Shown here: positions 37,022-46,447 of the stretch, piece by piece
Layout: every line of letters starts with the position of its first letter
Position numbering within the stretch: position 1 is the first letter of the stretch
Origin: Prauserella muralis
Lineage (GTDB): Bacteria; Actinomycetota; Actinomycetes; Mycobacteriales; Pseudonocardiaceae
DNA: 64,000 nucleotides
Direction: 5' to 3'
NCBI RefSeq assembly: GCF_003202285.1
Contig: NZ_MASW01000005.1
Span: 682,001-746,000 of the forward strand
Program-made: the position numbers and the translations under genes
Notes under the pieces: model-generated
What the model was told of the DNA's origin: nothing
The model's database searches: none
What the model saw: the letters and a program-made list of their open reading frames with translations, nothing else

Positions 37022-37031
37022 TTTGACGTAG
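37022..37031 (+). promoter_or_regulatory. Shared motif TTTGACGTAG, copy upstream of the ABC importer
   Basis: Exact decamer in the 469-bp gap 36763-37231, followed at once by a GTAGCGCTAC palindrome (37028-37037). It lies opposite in orientation to the ABC operon. The rest of the gap contains the 21-bp repeats and no gene that I can support. Confidence 0.5.
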
Positions 37032-37157
37032 CGCTACCACGACGTTGAGGCGCGGTTTTCATGTCACGGAAAATCGCTCGACCCGGAAACCGGAATGGTT
37101 CATGCTGGCAGTTCTGTGTCCGATACAGTTCACAAAGGACACCGAATTGACCGCGCT

Positions 37158-37217
37158 AGTCCTGCGTTCAGGCCCGCGAGTCCTGCGTTCAGACCCGCGA
37201 GTTCTGCACTCGGGTCG
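37158..37217. repeat. 21-bp tandem repeat, about three copies
   Basis: Units at 37158-37178 and 37179-37199 (AGTCCTGCGTTCAGGCCCGCG; the second has one substitution) are followed by a degenerate third copy to 37217. The array lies just after the LysE stop codon and has no hairpin. Like the array at 9532, it fills a gene end. Confidence 0.75.
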
Positions 37218-37231
37218 CCGATCCCCTGCGG

Positions 37232-37867
37232 TCAGCCGAACAGCCCCGCCGCGAGCGGTACGGTCGAGGCGAGCAGGACCACCGCGAGGGCTACGTTGAC
37301 CGCCCGCGAAACGCGAGGCCGGCGCAACGCGCTCGCCATCGAGGCTCCCAGCGCCGCCCAGCCGAGGTGGATGACCACGACCATCCCGGTGAGCACCAGG
37401 GTCTTGACCACGGCCTCCAGAGCCACGCCGGGCAGGCCGAGCCGCTGCGAGGCGAACAGCGTGCCGAGCGCCGCGTAGGCCTTCGGGTTCGACACGCCCA
37501 GCACCAGGCCGTGCAGCCACGTCGGCGGCGTGCCGTGCCCGGCGGCGTCCGAGCTGGGCGGTGGCGCCGTCGCGATCTTCCACGCGAGCCACCCCAGATA
37601 GGCGATCGACAGCACCAGCAGCACGGGACCGAGCCGCGGCTCGGCCAGCAGGACCGAGGCCAGCCCGGCCGCGACCACCACCAGGGCCACCGTCGTGCCC
37701 GCCATGCTGCCCAGCAGGTAGGGCATCGACCGGCGCAGACCGAACGCCGTCGCCGTCGCCGTGGCACCCACCGTGGCCGGCCCGGGGCTGCCCATCACGA
37801 CGAGCGCCCCGGCCACCAGGGACAGGTAGGGCCCTGCGCCCGCGGGTTCGACGGCGGCGGCCAGCAT
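37232..37867 (-). CDS. LysE-family amino-acid exporter
   Basis: 211 residues from ATG 37867. Six hydrophobic segments; family signature GALVVMGSPGPATVGATATA near the N-terminus (GPxP-type motif) and GLVLGVSNPKAYAALGTLF in the middle. Exports an amino acid or related cation. It is divergent from an AraC-type regulator gene only 43 bp away, which would be its natural activator, but that gene is frameshifted. Confidence 0.88.
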   Translation of the reverse strand: MLAAAVEPAGAGPYLSLVAGALVVMGSPGPATVGATATATAFGLRRSMPYLLGSMAGTTVALVVVAAGLASVLLAEPRLGPVLLVLSIAYLGWLAWKIATAPPPSSDAAGHGTPPTWLHGLVLGVSNPKAYAALGTLFASQRLGLPGVALEAVVKTLVLTGMVVVIHLGWAALGASMASALRRPRVSRAVNVALAVVLLASTVPLAAGLFG

Positions 37868-37910
37868 CGTGGAGCGTCCTTCGTGACTGCGGCGGGGTAC
37901 TGTCTCGCTT

Positions 37911-38793
37911 ATGCGGCCGAACCTAGACCCCGCCGGGGGTGGCGGTCTTGAACCGTTGTGCGGCCGGACCACCCGGTCACCGTCGGCGGGCACGCGCATG
38001 CGGTTCGGCACGGGCGCGGCAGGCATCGAGCGGCTCGAGGCGGCGTTGCGCGGCGACGCGTTCGCCACACATCGGCACGACACCTACGCCATCGGCATCA
38101 CGGTGCGCGGCGTGCAGACGTTCCGCTACCGAGGCCGGCAGCGGCACTGTCTGCCCGGCGAGTGGCACGTGCTCCACCCCGACGAGCCGCACGACGGCGC
38201 ACCCGGCACCGACGACGGATTCAGCTACCGCATCCTCTACCTCGACCCGGCGCTCATCCAGGACGCGCTCGGCGGGCGGCCGCTGCCGTTCGTGGCGGAG
38301 CCGGTGGTGCCCGCCGCCGAGCTCGGCTCCCCGCTCGGTGACTACCTCGCCGACCTCGACACGCAGCTGGACGAGCTGGAGGCCGCCGGAGATCGCGGCC
38401 ACCATCGCCGAGGTGCTCACTCGCCACGCCGACACCCGCACCTCCGGGCGGCCCAGTGTGGACCTGGATGCGATGACGCGGGTGCGTTCCGTGTTGCTGG
38501 ACGACCCCGCCACCGTCCATCGCGTCGAGGACCTGGAGCGCGTCGCCGGACTGGACCGCTGGACGATCGCCCGGCAGTTCCGCGCGGCGTTCGGGACCAG
38601 CCCCACCCGGTTCCGCACCATGCGCAGGCTCGACCAGGCCCGGACACTCATGCGTGCCGGGCACCCGCTGAGTGAGGTGGCCGTGCTGGCCGGATTCGCC
38701 GACCAGAGCCACCTGACCCGGATGTTCAAACGGGCCTACGGGCTGACACCGGCCGCCTGGACCACCGCCATCGGCGTGGATCGCGGGGCCTAG
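37911..38793 (+). pseudogene. AraC-family regulator, frameshifted
   Basis: Two overlapping frames together give one AraC protein of ~290 residues. Frame one (from 37911 or ATG 37998) carries the cupin sensor half: THRHDTYAIGITVRGVQTF, CLPGEWHVLHPDEPHDG. It runs out of homology after LDELEAAG. The second frame resumes with EIAATIAEVLTRHA and carries both helix-turn-helix motifs: LDRWTIARQFRAAFGTSPTR and LSEVAVLAGFADQSHLTRM. One extra C near 38383-38389 (GGCCGCCGGAG) explains the shift. Either a real recent mutation or a sequencing error; both halves look otherwise intact. The divergent LysE gene is the likely target. Confidence 0.85.
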
Positions 38794-38834
38794 CGATTGC
38801 CGCGCATCCCCACCCCGGTGGCGAGCCGAAGGGC

Positions 38835-38863
38835 ACCCTGGGTACTCGATCCGTACCGAGGGT
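38835..38863. terminator. Terminator-like inverted repeat between convergent genes
   Basis: ACCCTGGGTAC (38835-38845) and GTACCGAGGGT (38853-38863) pair at 10 of 11 positions around a 7-nt loop. It sits between the AraC gene and the convergent SDR gene. Confidence 0.65.
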
Positions 38864-38905
38864 CACCTTGGGCGCGGATCCGCCGGTCAGGTCACGGCCC
38901 ACCCG

Positions 38906-39649
38906 TCAGAGGCCGCCCGCGACGCTCAGCACCGCGCCCGTGACGTAAGAGGCGTCGTCCGAAAGCAGCCACGCCACCGCGCCTGCGATCTCGGACGGCT
39001 CGCCGGGCCGCCCGAGCGGCACTTTCGCGGCGACGCGCTGCGCCCGGCCTGGCTCACCTGCCCTGGCGTGGATCGTGGTGTCGGTGGTGCCCGGCGACAC
39101 GGCGTTGACCCGGATGCCCGCCGGGCCGAGCTCCTTGGCCAGCCCGACGGTCAGCGTCTCCACGCCGGCCTTCGCGGCCGCGTAGGCGATGTACTCGCCC
39201 GGCGAACCCGTGCGGGCGGCGACCGAGGAGATGTTCACGATCGCGCGGTCGCCGGCCGCGTGCTCGCCGGTGGTCCAGCGCCGGGCGGCCTCGCGGCACA
39301 GGCGGGTCGGCGCCACCAGGTTGACGTCCACGACCGCGCGCAGATCCTCGTCGGTCAGCGCGGTGAACGGGCCGATCGGCCCGGTGATCCCCGCGTTGTT
39401 CACCACCGCGGTCACCGCGCCCTGGGCCTGCGCCAGGTCGAACAGCCGCGCCGGTGCATCGTGGTCGGTGACGTCGAGCCGGGCGGCCACCGCGGTGTGC
39501 CCGCGCGCCGCGGCGTCGCGTTCCACGTCGGCGGCCTCGGCGCCGGAACCGGAATGGGTGAACACCACCGCGAAGCCGTCCCCGCACAGCCGTTCCACGG
39601 TCCGGCGGCCGATACCCCGCGAGCCGCCGGTCACGATCGCCACTCTCAC
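38906..39649 (-). CDS. SDR-family oxidoreductase (FabG-like)
   Basis: 247 residues from GTG 39649 (GTGA overlap with the preceding gene). Classical [12 protein letters not shown] cofactor site, NNAG ([12 protein letters not shown]), catalytic serine in [15 protein letters not shown] with YxxxK, and the C-terminal [11 protein letters not shown]. The residues after the second strand (FTHSGSG) suggest NADP preference. Co-transcribed with a 3-hydroxyisobutyrate-dehydrogenase-like enzyme; both act on small hydroxy or keto acids, but the pathway is not evident. Confidence 0.88.
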   Translation of the reverse strand: MRVAIVTGGSRGIGRRTVERLCGDGFAVVFTHSGSGAEAADVERDAAARGHTAVAARLDVTDHDAPARLFDLAQAQGAVTAVVNNAGITGPIGPFTALTDEDLRAVVDVNLVAPTRLCREAARRWTTGEHAAGDRAIVNISSVAARTGSPGEYIAYAAAKAGVETLTVGLAKELGPAGIRVNAVSPGTTDTTIHARAGEPGRAQRVAAKVPLGRPGEPSEIAGAVAWLLSDDASYVTGAVLSVAGGL

Positions 39650-40539
39650 CCGAGCTCCTTGGTGCGCGCCTCGATGGCCCTGATCACGGCGGCCATGTCG
39701 GCGCCGCCATGGCCGAGACCCACGGTCTCGCCGTAGAGAGCATGGCAGACGTCCAGCAGCGGCGAGGCGACCCCGGCCTCCCGGGCGGCCTCGGCGATGA
39801 GCCGGTTGTTCTTGAACACGTCCGTGATCGAGGCCTGCACGGCGAAGTCACCGGCCACCAGCTTGCCCGCCTTGGTGCGCGAGACGGCCGACGCCATCGG
39901 ACCCGCGTCGAGAATGCCCTCCAGCGCGGCAAGGTCGAGCCCGTGCCGCTCGGCGAAGTGAAACGCCTCGGTGAGCCCGGTGACCATGGTGATCAGGAAC
40001 AGGTTGACCGCGAACTTCATCAGCAACGCGCCCGGCACGGCACCACAGTCGAACACCGCCGAGCACATCGGCGCGAGCAACGGGCGCACCCGCGCGCGAT
40101 CCTCGTCGCGGCCCGCCAGCATGGCCACCAGCTGCCCCTCCTCGGCGGGACCGCGGGAGCCGGACACCGGCGCCTCCACGTACGCGCCGCCCGCCGCCGT
40201 GATGTCCGCGCCGAGGCCCCGCGAGTACCCGGCGGGAACCGTGCCCATGTGCACCACCGTGCGGCCCCGCACCCGCGTGGCGAACTCCGGCGTGCCCCGC
40301 GCGAGCACCGCGTCCACGGCGGGCTCGTCGGCGAGCATCAGCACCACCACGTCGCAGCCGGCGAACAGCTCGCCAGGCCCGGCCGCCCGCTCGGCGCCCT
40401 CCGCGACCACCGGGTCGCACCGCCGCGGCGTCCGGTTCCACACGACGAGCGGTGTCCCCGCACGCACCAGGTTGAGCGCCATCGGCAGGCCCATCACGCC
40501 CAGCCCGGCGAACCCGAGCCGCACCGAATCCGTATCCAT
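39646..40539 (-). CDS. NAD(P)-dependent beta-hydroxyacid dehydrogenase (HIBADH family)
   Basis: 297 residues from ATG 40539, placed by [25 protein letters not shown] nucleotide site; substrate motif [14 protein letters not shown]; catalytic lysine in [12 protein letters not shown]-terminal helical domain. Relatives oxidise 3-hydroxyisobutyrate, tartronate semialdehyde, or reduce imines and succinic semialdehyde. Its ribosome site lies in the right arm of a perfect hairpin (40543-40567), so translation may be controlled. Confidence 0.88.
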   Translation of the reverse strand: MDTDSVRLGFAGLGVMGLPMALNLVRAGTPLVVWNRTPRRCDPVVAEGAERAAGPGELFAGCDVVVLMLADEPAVDAVLARGTPEFATRVRGRTVVHMGTVPAGYSRGLGADITAAGGAYVEAPVSGSRGPAEEGQLVAMLAGRDEDRARVRPLLAPMCSAVFDCGAVPGALLMKFAVNLFLITMVTGLTEAFHFAERHGLDLAALEGILDAGPMASAVSRTKAGKLVAGDFAVQASITDVFKNNRLIAEAAREAGVASPLLDVCHALYGETVGLGHGGADMAAVIRAIEARTKELG

Positions 40540-40542
40540 CGC

Positions 40543-40567
40543 CCTCCTCACGATCACCGTGAGGAGG
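40543..40567. terminator. Perfect 10-bp hairpin covering the downstream ribosome site
   Basis: CCTCCTCACG-ATCAC-CGTGAGGAGG. On the transcribed (minus) strand, the second arm contains GTGAGGAGG, the Shine-Dalgarno region of the HIBADH-like gene. It begins 3 bp after the acr3 stop. It could terminate the arsenite operon, hide the next ribosome site, or both. Confidence 0.65.
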
Positions 40568-40569
40568 TT

Positions 40570-41673
40570 CTAGCGGCGGCGGGACGGAGCGGTCTTGAAC
40601 GGTTGTGCGGACCACCGCCGGCGCAGCCACAGGCTCACGTAGACCAGGCCGACGAGCACCGGAACCTCGATGAGCGGGCCCACCACCCCGGCCAGCGCCT
40701 GCCCGGACGTCACGCCGAACACGCCGATGGCCACGGCGATGGCGAGCTCGAAGTTGTTGCCCGCCGCGGTGAACGCGAGCGTGGTGGTGCGGGCGTAGCC
40801 GAGCCCGGCCGCCCTGCCGAGCGCGTACGAGCCCGCCCACATGACCGTGAAGTAGGCCAGCAGCGGCAGGGCGATGCGGGCCACGTCCAGCGGGCGGGAG
40901 GTGATCGTCTCGCCCTGCAACGCGAACAGCACGACGATCGTGAACAGCAGCCCGTACAGCGCGACCGGCCCGATGCGCGGCAGGAACCGGTTCTCGTACC
41001 AGTCCCGGCCCCTCGCGCGCTCGCCGAGCCGGCGCGAGGCGTACCCCGCCGCCAGCGGAATGCCGAGGAAGATCACCACGCTCAGCGCGATCTCCCACGC
41101 CGAGAAGCTCACCGAGGTCGTGTCCAGGCCGAGCCAGCCCGGCAGCAGCTCGAGGTAGAACCAGCCCAGCACGCCGAACATCAGCACCTGGAACACCGAG
41201 TTCAGCGCCACCAGCACCGCGGCGGCCTCGCGATCGCCGCAGGCAAGGTCGTTCCAGATGATGACCATGGCGATGCAGCGCGCCAGGCCGACGATGATCA
41301 GCCCGGTCCGGTACTCCGGCAGGTCCGGCAACATCAGCCACGCCAGGGCGAACATCAGCGCGGGGCCGAAAACCCAGTTCAGCACCAGCGACAGCACCAT
41401 CGTCCGCCGGTCGCGGGTCACGGTGTCCAGCCGGTCGTAGCGGACCTTCGCCAGCACCGGGTACATCATCAGCAGCAGGCCCAGCGCGATCGGCAACGAC
41501 ACCTGGCCGACCTTCACGGCCTCCAGCACGCCCTGCAGCCCCGGCACGACACTGCCCAGCAGCAGGCCGGCCCCCATCGCGGCGATGATCCACACCGGCA
41601 GGAACCGGTCCAGAAAGGACAAGCGGTGCAGGACGTCGGACTCCGCGGGCTCCGTTCCGGCGGTCTGCGTCAC
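40570..41673 (-). CDS. acr3: Arsenite efflux carrier ACR3
   Basis: 367 residues from GTG 41673, overlapping the arsR stop (GTGA). Ten membrane helices. Family signatures: FGPALMFALAWLML, GLARCIAMVIIWNDLACGD with the essential cysteine, FTAAGNNFELAIAVAIGVFG, and PLIEVPVLVGLVYV. It expels arsenite (and often antimonite) using the proton gradient. Second gene of the arsR-acr3 operon; no arsC reductase is adjacent. Confidence 0.95.
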   Translation of the reverse strand: MTQTAGTEPAESDVLHRLSFLDRFLPVWIIAAMGAGLLLGSVVPGLQGVLEAVKVGQVSLPIALGLLLMMYPVLAKVRYDRLDTVTRDRRTMVLSLVLNWVFGPALMFALAWLMLPDLPEYRTGLIIVGLARCIAMVIIWNDLACGDREAAAVLVALNSVFQVLMFGVLGWFYLELLPGWLGLDTTSVSFSAWEIALSVVIFLGIPLAAGYASRRLGERARGRDWYENRFLPRIGPVALYGLLFTIVVLFALQGETITSRPLDVARIALPLLAYFTVMWAGSYALGRAAGLGYARTTTLAFTAAGNNFELAIAVAIGVFGVTSGQALAGVVGPLIEVPVLVGLVYVSLWLRRRWSAQPFKTAPSRRR

Positions 41674-41987
41674 GGGCACGGCCTCCGCTCCTGCGCGCCC
41701 GCATCGGCGACGTCGGCGAGCTCGGTGAGCGTCGTCGCCAGCGCCCGCAGCACCTGCGGCCGCAGCCGGTAGTAGGTGTAGCGGCCCGCGGGCTCGCTCA
41801 CCACCAGATCGGCCTCCCGCAACAGCTTCAGGTGGTTCGACACGTTCGTCTGGCTCGCGCCCGTCTCCTCCACGAGGTGACAGGTGCACAGGGACTCCTT
41901 GGCGAGCAGACCCACGATCCGGGCGCGGAGCGGGTCCGCCAGCAGGCGGAGCACCTCCGTCGGCAACACATCAACCGGCGCTGACAT
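41670..41987 (-). CDS. arsR: ArsR-type arsenite-responsive repressor
   Basis: 105 residues from ATG 41987 (ATG 42005 is in frame but lies further inside the operator). Winged helix: LADPLRARIVGLLAKESLCTCHLVEETGASQ is the core, in which the CTC pair matches the As(III)-sensing ELCVCDL motif; recognition helix SQTNVSNHLKLLREADLV, then wing RYTYYRLRP. Represses its own operon until arsenite binds the cysteines. Confidence 0.93.
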   Translation of the reverse strand: MSAPVDVLPTEVLRLLADPLRARIVGLLAKESLCTCHLVEETGASQTNVSNHLKLLREADLVVSEPAGRYTYYRLRPQVLRALATTLTELADVADAGAQERRPCP

Positions 41988-42024
41988 CACGCGGCGATGA
42001 TACATCAGGCGGCGCTGATGTCAG
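41981..42024. promoter_or_regulatory. ArsR operator with nested inverted repeats
   Basis: Outer arms CTGACATCA (41981-41989) and TGATGTCAG (42016-42024) enclose the perfect TGAT-AC-ATCA (41998-42007), the spacing style of SmtB/ArsR sites. The site overlaps the arsR start, so repression would block initiation directly. Confidence 0.7.
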
Positions 42025-42046
42025 CCGCCCGCTCCCCCGGCCGGGT

Positions 42047-43303
42047 TCAGACCGGCGCCTGCCCGTTCACCTGTTGCTGCGACGACCCGGCGACCTGGGC
42101 GTACGCGGCGACCGCCGCCTCCAGCTCCGCGCGGCTGATGACGTCCTCGATGCGGGTGAAGCCACCGGGCGCCCGGCGTTCCACCTCGTCGATCACCGTC
42201 TCCGGGCCGCCCTCGCGGTTGCGCAGCACCACGGCACTCGTGGCAGGCAGCCGCTCCGCCTCGTAGGCCCGCAGCGCCACACTCGGGTCGGCCTCCGCCG
42301 CGAGGTGGCGGCTCAGGCTGGAGGCGTCCAGGATCGCCTGGCCCGCACCGTTGGAACCCATCGGATACATCGGATGCGCGGCGTCACCGAGCACCGTCAC
42401 CCGGCCCCGGCTCCAGTACGGCAACGGGTCGCGGTCGCACATCGGGAACTCGAAGCACTCCCGCGTGGCCCGGATCAGCCCGGTGTGGTCGAGCAGGGGC
42501 ATCCCGAACCGCGCGGCGAGCCGCGTCACGTCGGCCGGATCGGCGAGCCGCGCCCAGTCCTGCCTGCTGGGCGGTGGCGTGCCGTCCTGCCCGGTCATCA
42601 GGCACACCGCCCAGTTGGTGAGGTTGGTGCCCTCGGCCCGGCCCTTCGCGATCGGGTAGACGACGAGCTTGGCCGCCGTACCGCCCGCGATGACCATCGA
42701 CCGCCCGGTGCCGAACTCCGGCCACTCGGCGGCACCGCGCCACATCTGCACGCCGTTCCAGCGGGGCGCACCCTCCTCCGGGAACAGGGTGGCGCGCACC
42801 GTGGAGTGGATGCCGTCGGCACCCACCAGCACGGCGCACCGCACCGGGTCCCGTGCCGCTCCCTCCGGATCGGCGAAACGCGCCGACACGCCGTGCTCGC
42901 CGGCGTCGAAACCCGTCAGCCGGTGCCCTGCCTGCACGGCGTCCGCGCCGAGCCGCTCGCGCACCGCGCGCAGCAGCACCGCCTGGAAGCGGCCGCGGTG
43001 CAGGCTGATCTGCGGCAGGCGGAACCCCGCGTCCAGACCACACGGCCTGCGCATGATTTCCTGCCCCAGCCGGTTGGTGTAGACGAGCTCGCGGGTGCGG
43101 ATGCCCGCCGCGGCAAGCTCGTCCAGCAGTCCCAGCTCCGCCAGTTCCCGCACCGCGTGCGGCAGCGCGTTGATACCCACGCCCAGCTCGCGGATCTCGT
43201 CGGCCTGCTCGTACACCGCGCAGTCGATGCCCTCGTGGTGCAGGCGCAGCGCCGTGGTCAGACCACCGATTCCCGCACCGACGATGACGACTCTTCCGTC
43301 CAT
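42047..43303 (-). CDS. FAD-dependent aromatic hydroxylase, PhzS-like
   Basis: 418 residues from ATG 43303, after GGGAGGG. GAGIGGL dinucleotide site, LGVGINALPHAVRELAELGL, VGADGIHSTVRA (DG motif) and VLGDAAHPMYPMGSNGAGQA (GD motif). The whole pattern, including the GVGIN and PMCDRDPLPYWSRGR blocks, resembles PhzS (phenazine 1-monooxygenase) and its flavin-dependent relatives. Uses NADH/NADPH and O2 to hydroxylate or oxidatively decarboxylate an aromatic acid. It is divergent from an amidase. Confidence 0.88.
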   Translation of the reverse strand: MDGRVVIVGAGIGGLTTALRLHHEGIDCAVYEQADEIRELGVGINALPHAVRELAELGLLDELAAAGIRTRELVYTNRLGQEIMRRPCGLDAGFRLPQISLHRGRFQAVLLRAVRERLGADAVQAGHRLTGFDAGEHGVSARFADPEGAARDPVRCAVLVGADGIHSTVRATLFPEEGAPRWNGVQMWRGAAEWPEFGTGRSMVIAGGTAAKLVVYPIAKGRAEGTNLTNWAVCLMTGQDGTPPPSRQDWARLADPADVTRLAARFGMPLLDHTGLIRATRECFEFPMCDRDPLPYWSRGRVTVLGDAAHPMYPMGSNGAGQAILDASSLSRHLAAEADPSVALRAYEAERLPATSAVVLRNREGGPETVIDEVERRAPGGFTRIEDVISRAELEAAVAAYAQVAGSSQQQVNGQAPV

Positions 43304-43431
43304 CCCCGGCCCTCCCACCCAGTCAGGGTCAGAATGGCGAAGAATGTCCGGGCCCGCCAGCCCCCGGCAGGCCCCTGCGCGCCGGTGGGGGCCAGGATTG
43401 ACGTCCAGACCTGGGATCCGGGAGGAGCGCC

Positions 43432-44925
43432 GTGGACGCGAAGGAGTACGCCGCGCTGGACGCCGTGGCGATGGCCGCCCTGGTGACGGACGGCGAGGTC
43501 ACGCCGGCCGAGCTGCTGGCCGCCGCCAGCCGGAGGGCCGACGCGGTCAACCCGGCCATCAACGCGGTCGTCCGCAGGCTGGACGACGCGGCCGACGAAC
43601 GGGCCCGCGCCGCGCCGAGCGGGCCGTTCGCCGGTGTGCCGTTCCTGCTCAAGGACCTCTACCAGTGCCAGGAAGGCATGCTCAGCTCGGCGGGCTGCCG
43701 CGCGCTGGCGGACTGGACCGCGGACGAGACCGACACGAGCGTGCGGCGCTGGCTCGATGCAGGACTGGTCGTGTTCGGGCGCACCAACACCCCGGAATTC
43801 GGCGGCAAGGCCGTCACGGAACCGGAACTGTTCGGCCCGGCCCGCAACCCGTGGAATCTGGCCCGCACACCGGGCGGCTCGTCCGGCGGCGCCGCGGCGG
43901 CGGTGGCCGCGGGCATCGTCCCGGTGGCGGCCGCCAGCGACGGCGGCGGCTCCATCCGCATCCCGGCCGCGTGCTGCGGCCTGTTCGGCCTCAAGCCCGG
44001 TCGCGGTGTGGTGCCGTCCGGCCCGGCCAGGGGCGAGGGCATGCACGGGGCCGTCACCGACGGCGTGATCTCCCGCTCGGTGCGCGACACCGCCGCGATG
44101 CTCGACGTGCTGCGCGGCGCCGACCCGGACGCACCCTACGCCCCGGCGGAACACCCCGGCTCCTACCGCGACGAGGCAGGCCGCCCGCCGGGCCGCCTGC
44201 GGATCGGCGTCCACACCGGCTCGCGCCTGAACCCGCGGCCCCACCCGGAGGCCGTCGCCGCCGTGGACGACGCCGTGGCGCTGCTGACCGACCTGGGCCA
44301 CGAGGTCGAGCCCGTCGACCCCGGCTACGACGACGCCCAGCTGGCGAGCGACTTCCTCCTGGTGTGGTTCGTCCACATCGCCGCCGAGGTCGAGCGTGCG
44401 AAGGCGCTGTCGGGCCGTGGCACCGGTGTCGAGCTCGACTCGCGCGTCATGGCGGCCATCGGCAGGGCGACCAGCGCGACCGAGCACGAGGCCGCGCTGC
44501 AACGCAGGCACCGCTACGTCCGGGCGCTCAGCGCGCTGCATCGCCGCTACGACCTGCTGCTCACGCCGACCATCGCGCGACCGGCGCCGCGCCTGGGTGA
44601 ACTCGATCTCCCCGCCGGTGAACGCCTCGCCGCCGAGGCGATGCTGGCGGCGCGCGCGGGCAGGCTGCTGGGCAGGCTGGGCCGCGTGCGGCAGGCCGTG
44701 CTGAAGAACCTCGCCTGGGTGCCCTACACCCAGCTGGCCAATCTCACCGGACGGCCCGCGGCCAGCGTGCCGCTGTACTGGACGCCCGACGGGCTGCCGC
44801 TGGGCGTGCAGTTCGTCGCCCCGCTCGGCGGCGAGGCGCTGCTGCTGCGGCTGGCCGCGCAGCTGGAGCAGGCACGCCCGTGGTTCGACCGCCGCCCGGC
44901 CGAGCCCTTCGGCAACGCCGGATGA
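43432..44925 (+). CDS. Amidase-signature-family hydrolase
   Basis: 497 residues from GTG 43432, with GGAGGAG. Ser-cisSer-Lys triad: lysine in PFLLKDLYQ, and [20 protein letters not shown] with [11 protein letters not shown], which supplies both serines. No N-terminal signal. Cleaves an amide (aryl or aliphatic); the substrate is unknown. The next gene is an organic-acid MFS carrier, so amide-to-acid conversion followed by shared uptake is possible but unproven. Confidence 0.92.
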   Translation: MDAKEYAALDAVAMAALVTDGEVTPAELLAAASRRADAVNPAINAVVRRLDDAADERARAAPSGPFAGVPFLLKDLYQCQEGMLSSAGCRALADWTADETDTSVRRWLDAGLVVFGRTNTPEFGGKAVTEPELFGPARNPWNLARTPGGSSGGAAAAVAAGIVPVAAASDGGGSIRIPAACCGLFGLKPGRGVVPSGPARGEGMHGAVTDGVISRSVRDTAAMLDVLRGADPDAPYAPAEHPGSYRDEAGRPPGRLRIGVHTGSRLNPRPHPEAVAAVDDAVALLTDLGHEVEPVDPGYDDAQLASDFLLVWFVHIAAEVERAKALSGRGTGVELDSRVMAAIGRATSATEHEAALQRRHRYVRALSALHRRYDLLLTPTIARPAPRLGELDLPAGERLAAEAMLAARAGRLLGRLGRVRQAVLKNLAWVPYTQLANLTGRPAASVPLYWTPDGLPLGVQFVAPLGGEALLLRLAAQLEQARPWFDRRPAEPFGNAG

Positions 44926-44944
44926 CGGGGTGGCGACAGCGACA

Positions 44945-44954
44945 TTTGACGTAG
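44945..44954 (+). promoter_or_regulatory. Shared motif TTTGACGTAG, copy upstream of the MHS transporter
   Basis: Exact decamer within GCGACATTTGACGTAGGCG, 128 bp before the transporter start, in gene orientation. Its flanks match those upstream of ligM (CATTTGACGTAGGC) over 14 bp. Confidence 0.6.
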
Positions 44955-45081
44955 GCGGAACGGGTTGTTGCCACCATGACGCGCGACGGCACGCCTGTTT
45001 CCATCGCAGGGACCGGCGCGGCAGGCGTGCCCGACCTCGGTGCGCGCAGGCCGCCAGCTGACGTCCAAAGGAGTACGCAGG

Positions 45082-46419
45082 ATGGCTTCGTCGCGAGCTG
45101 GCAGTGCCCCGTCGAAACGGGGGATCTTCGCCGCGAGCTTCATCGGCACGTCGATCGAGTGGTACGACTACTACATTTTCGGCACCGCCGCGGCACTGGT
45201 GTTCGGCTCGCTGTTCTTCCCGGAGTTCTCGTCCACGGCGGGCACGCTGGCGGCGTTCACCACGTTCGCCGTCGGGTTCATCGCCCGGCCGCTCGGTGCG
45301 GCGGTGATCGGCCACTTCGGCGACCGCATCGGCCGCAAGTCGATGCTCGTGCTCACCCTGTTGCTGACCGGCGGGACGACCTTCGCGATCGGTGTGCTGC
45401 CGACCTACGCGGCCATCGGCGTCGCCGCGCCGGTCCTGCTGATGCTGTTGCGCCTGCTGCAGGGTTTCGGTGTCGGTGGCGAGTGGGGCGGCGCCGTGCT
45501 CATCGCCACCGAGCACGCGTCCCGGCGCAGGCGCGCGATCTACGGCAGCTTCGCCCAGTTCGGTGTCCCGGTCGGGGTGCTGACGTCGAACCTGGCCTTC
45601 CTCGCCGTCTCCGGCATGTCGGACGAGGCGTTCCTGGAGTTCGGCTGGCGCATCCCGTTCCTGCTGAGCATCGTGCTCGTGGCCGTCGGCATCATCGTGC
45701 GCAGCAGGCTGCGGGACGCGCCCGAGTTCGAGCAGGCCAAGAAGGACAAGGCGCTCAGCAAGGTCCCGATCGTCGAGCTGTTCAAGCGCCAGCCGCGCAA
45801 CCTGGTGCTCGCGAGCCTCACCTCGATCGCGCCGCCCGCCGTCGGCTACACGGTGATCGTGTACATGCTGACCTACGGCACCACCGTGATCGGCTTCGAC
45901 CGCACCACCCTGCTGACCCTGATCCTCACGTCCACCGTGCTGTGGATCGCGACGATCGCGTTCTCGGCCGTGCTCGCCGACCGGTTCGGCGCGAAGCGGA
46001 TCTACGCCATCGGCGCGTTCACGGCCGTCGTCTGGCCACTGCCGATGTTCGCCCTGGTGAACACGGGCGACACCGGGCTGGCGCTGCTGGCGTTCGTCGT
46101 GGCGGCGATCGTGCAGGGCATCATGGCCGGCGCCCAGGGCGCCCTGCTCAGCGAGATCTTCTCCGTGCAGGTGCGCTACAGCGGCATCTCCATCGCCTAC
46201 CAGCTCGGCGGCATGGTCGGCGGCGCGGTGACGCCGATCGCGGCCACCGCGCTGTACGGCGCCTACGGCTCGTCGACGCCGATCGCCCTGTACGTCACCG
46301 GCCTGTGCCTGCTCAGCTTCGCGGCCGTGTTCGGGCTGCGGGCCGTCGGCTCGGCCGACGGCGCCCCGGCGCCGGAGGGTGCGCGGGCGACCGTCCGCGA
46401 AGCGGGGCCGGTGGACTGA
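45082..46419 (+). CDS. MFS transporter, metabolite:H+ symporter (MHS) family
   Basis: 445 residues from ATG 45082, after AAAGGAG. Twelve helices; family motifs FIGTSIEWYDYYIFGTAAAL, GHFGDRIGRKSMLV (loop 2-3), and LQGFGVGGEWGGAVLIATEH. MHS carriers import shikimate (ShiA), protocatechuate, alpha-ketoglutarate or proline/betaine. The shared decamer upstream, matching that of ligM, makes an aromatic or shikimate-type acid the best guess. Confidence 0.92.
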   Translation: MASSRAGSAPSKRGIFAASFIGTSIEWYDYYIFGTAAALVFGSLFFPEFSSTAGTLAAFTTFAVGFIARPLGAAVIGHFGDRIGRKSMLVLTLLLTGGTTFAIGVLPTYAAIGVAAPVLLMLLRLLQGFGVGGEWGGAVLIATEHASRRRRAIYGSFAQFGVPVGVLTSNLAFLAVSGMSDEAFLEFGWRIPFLLSIVLVAVGIIVRSRLRDAPEFEQAKKDKALSKVPIVELFKRQPRNLVLASLTSIAPPAVGYTVIVYMLTYGTTVIGFDRTTLLTLILTSTVLWIATIAFSAVLADRFGAKRIYAIGAFTAVVWPLPMFALVNTGDTGLALLAFVVAAIVQGIMAGAQGALLSEIFSVQVRYSGISIAYQLGGMVGGAVTPIAATALYGAYGSSTPIALYVTGLCLLSFAAVFGLRAVGSADGAPAPEGARATVREAGPVD

Positions 46420-46447
46420 GCCGGGCTCGACCGGAGTCCGGCGCCGG

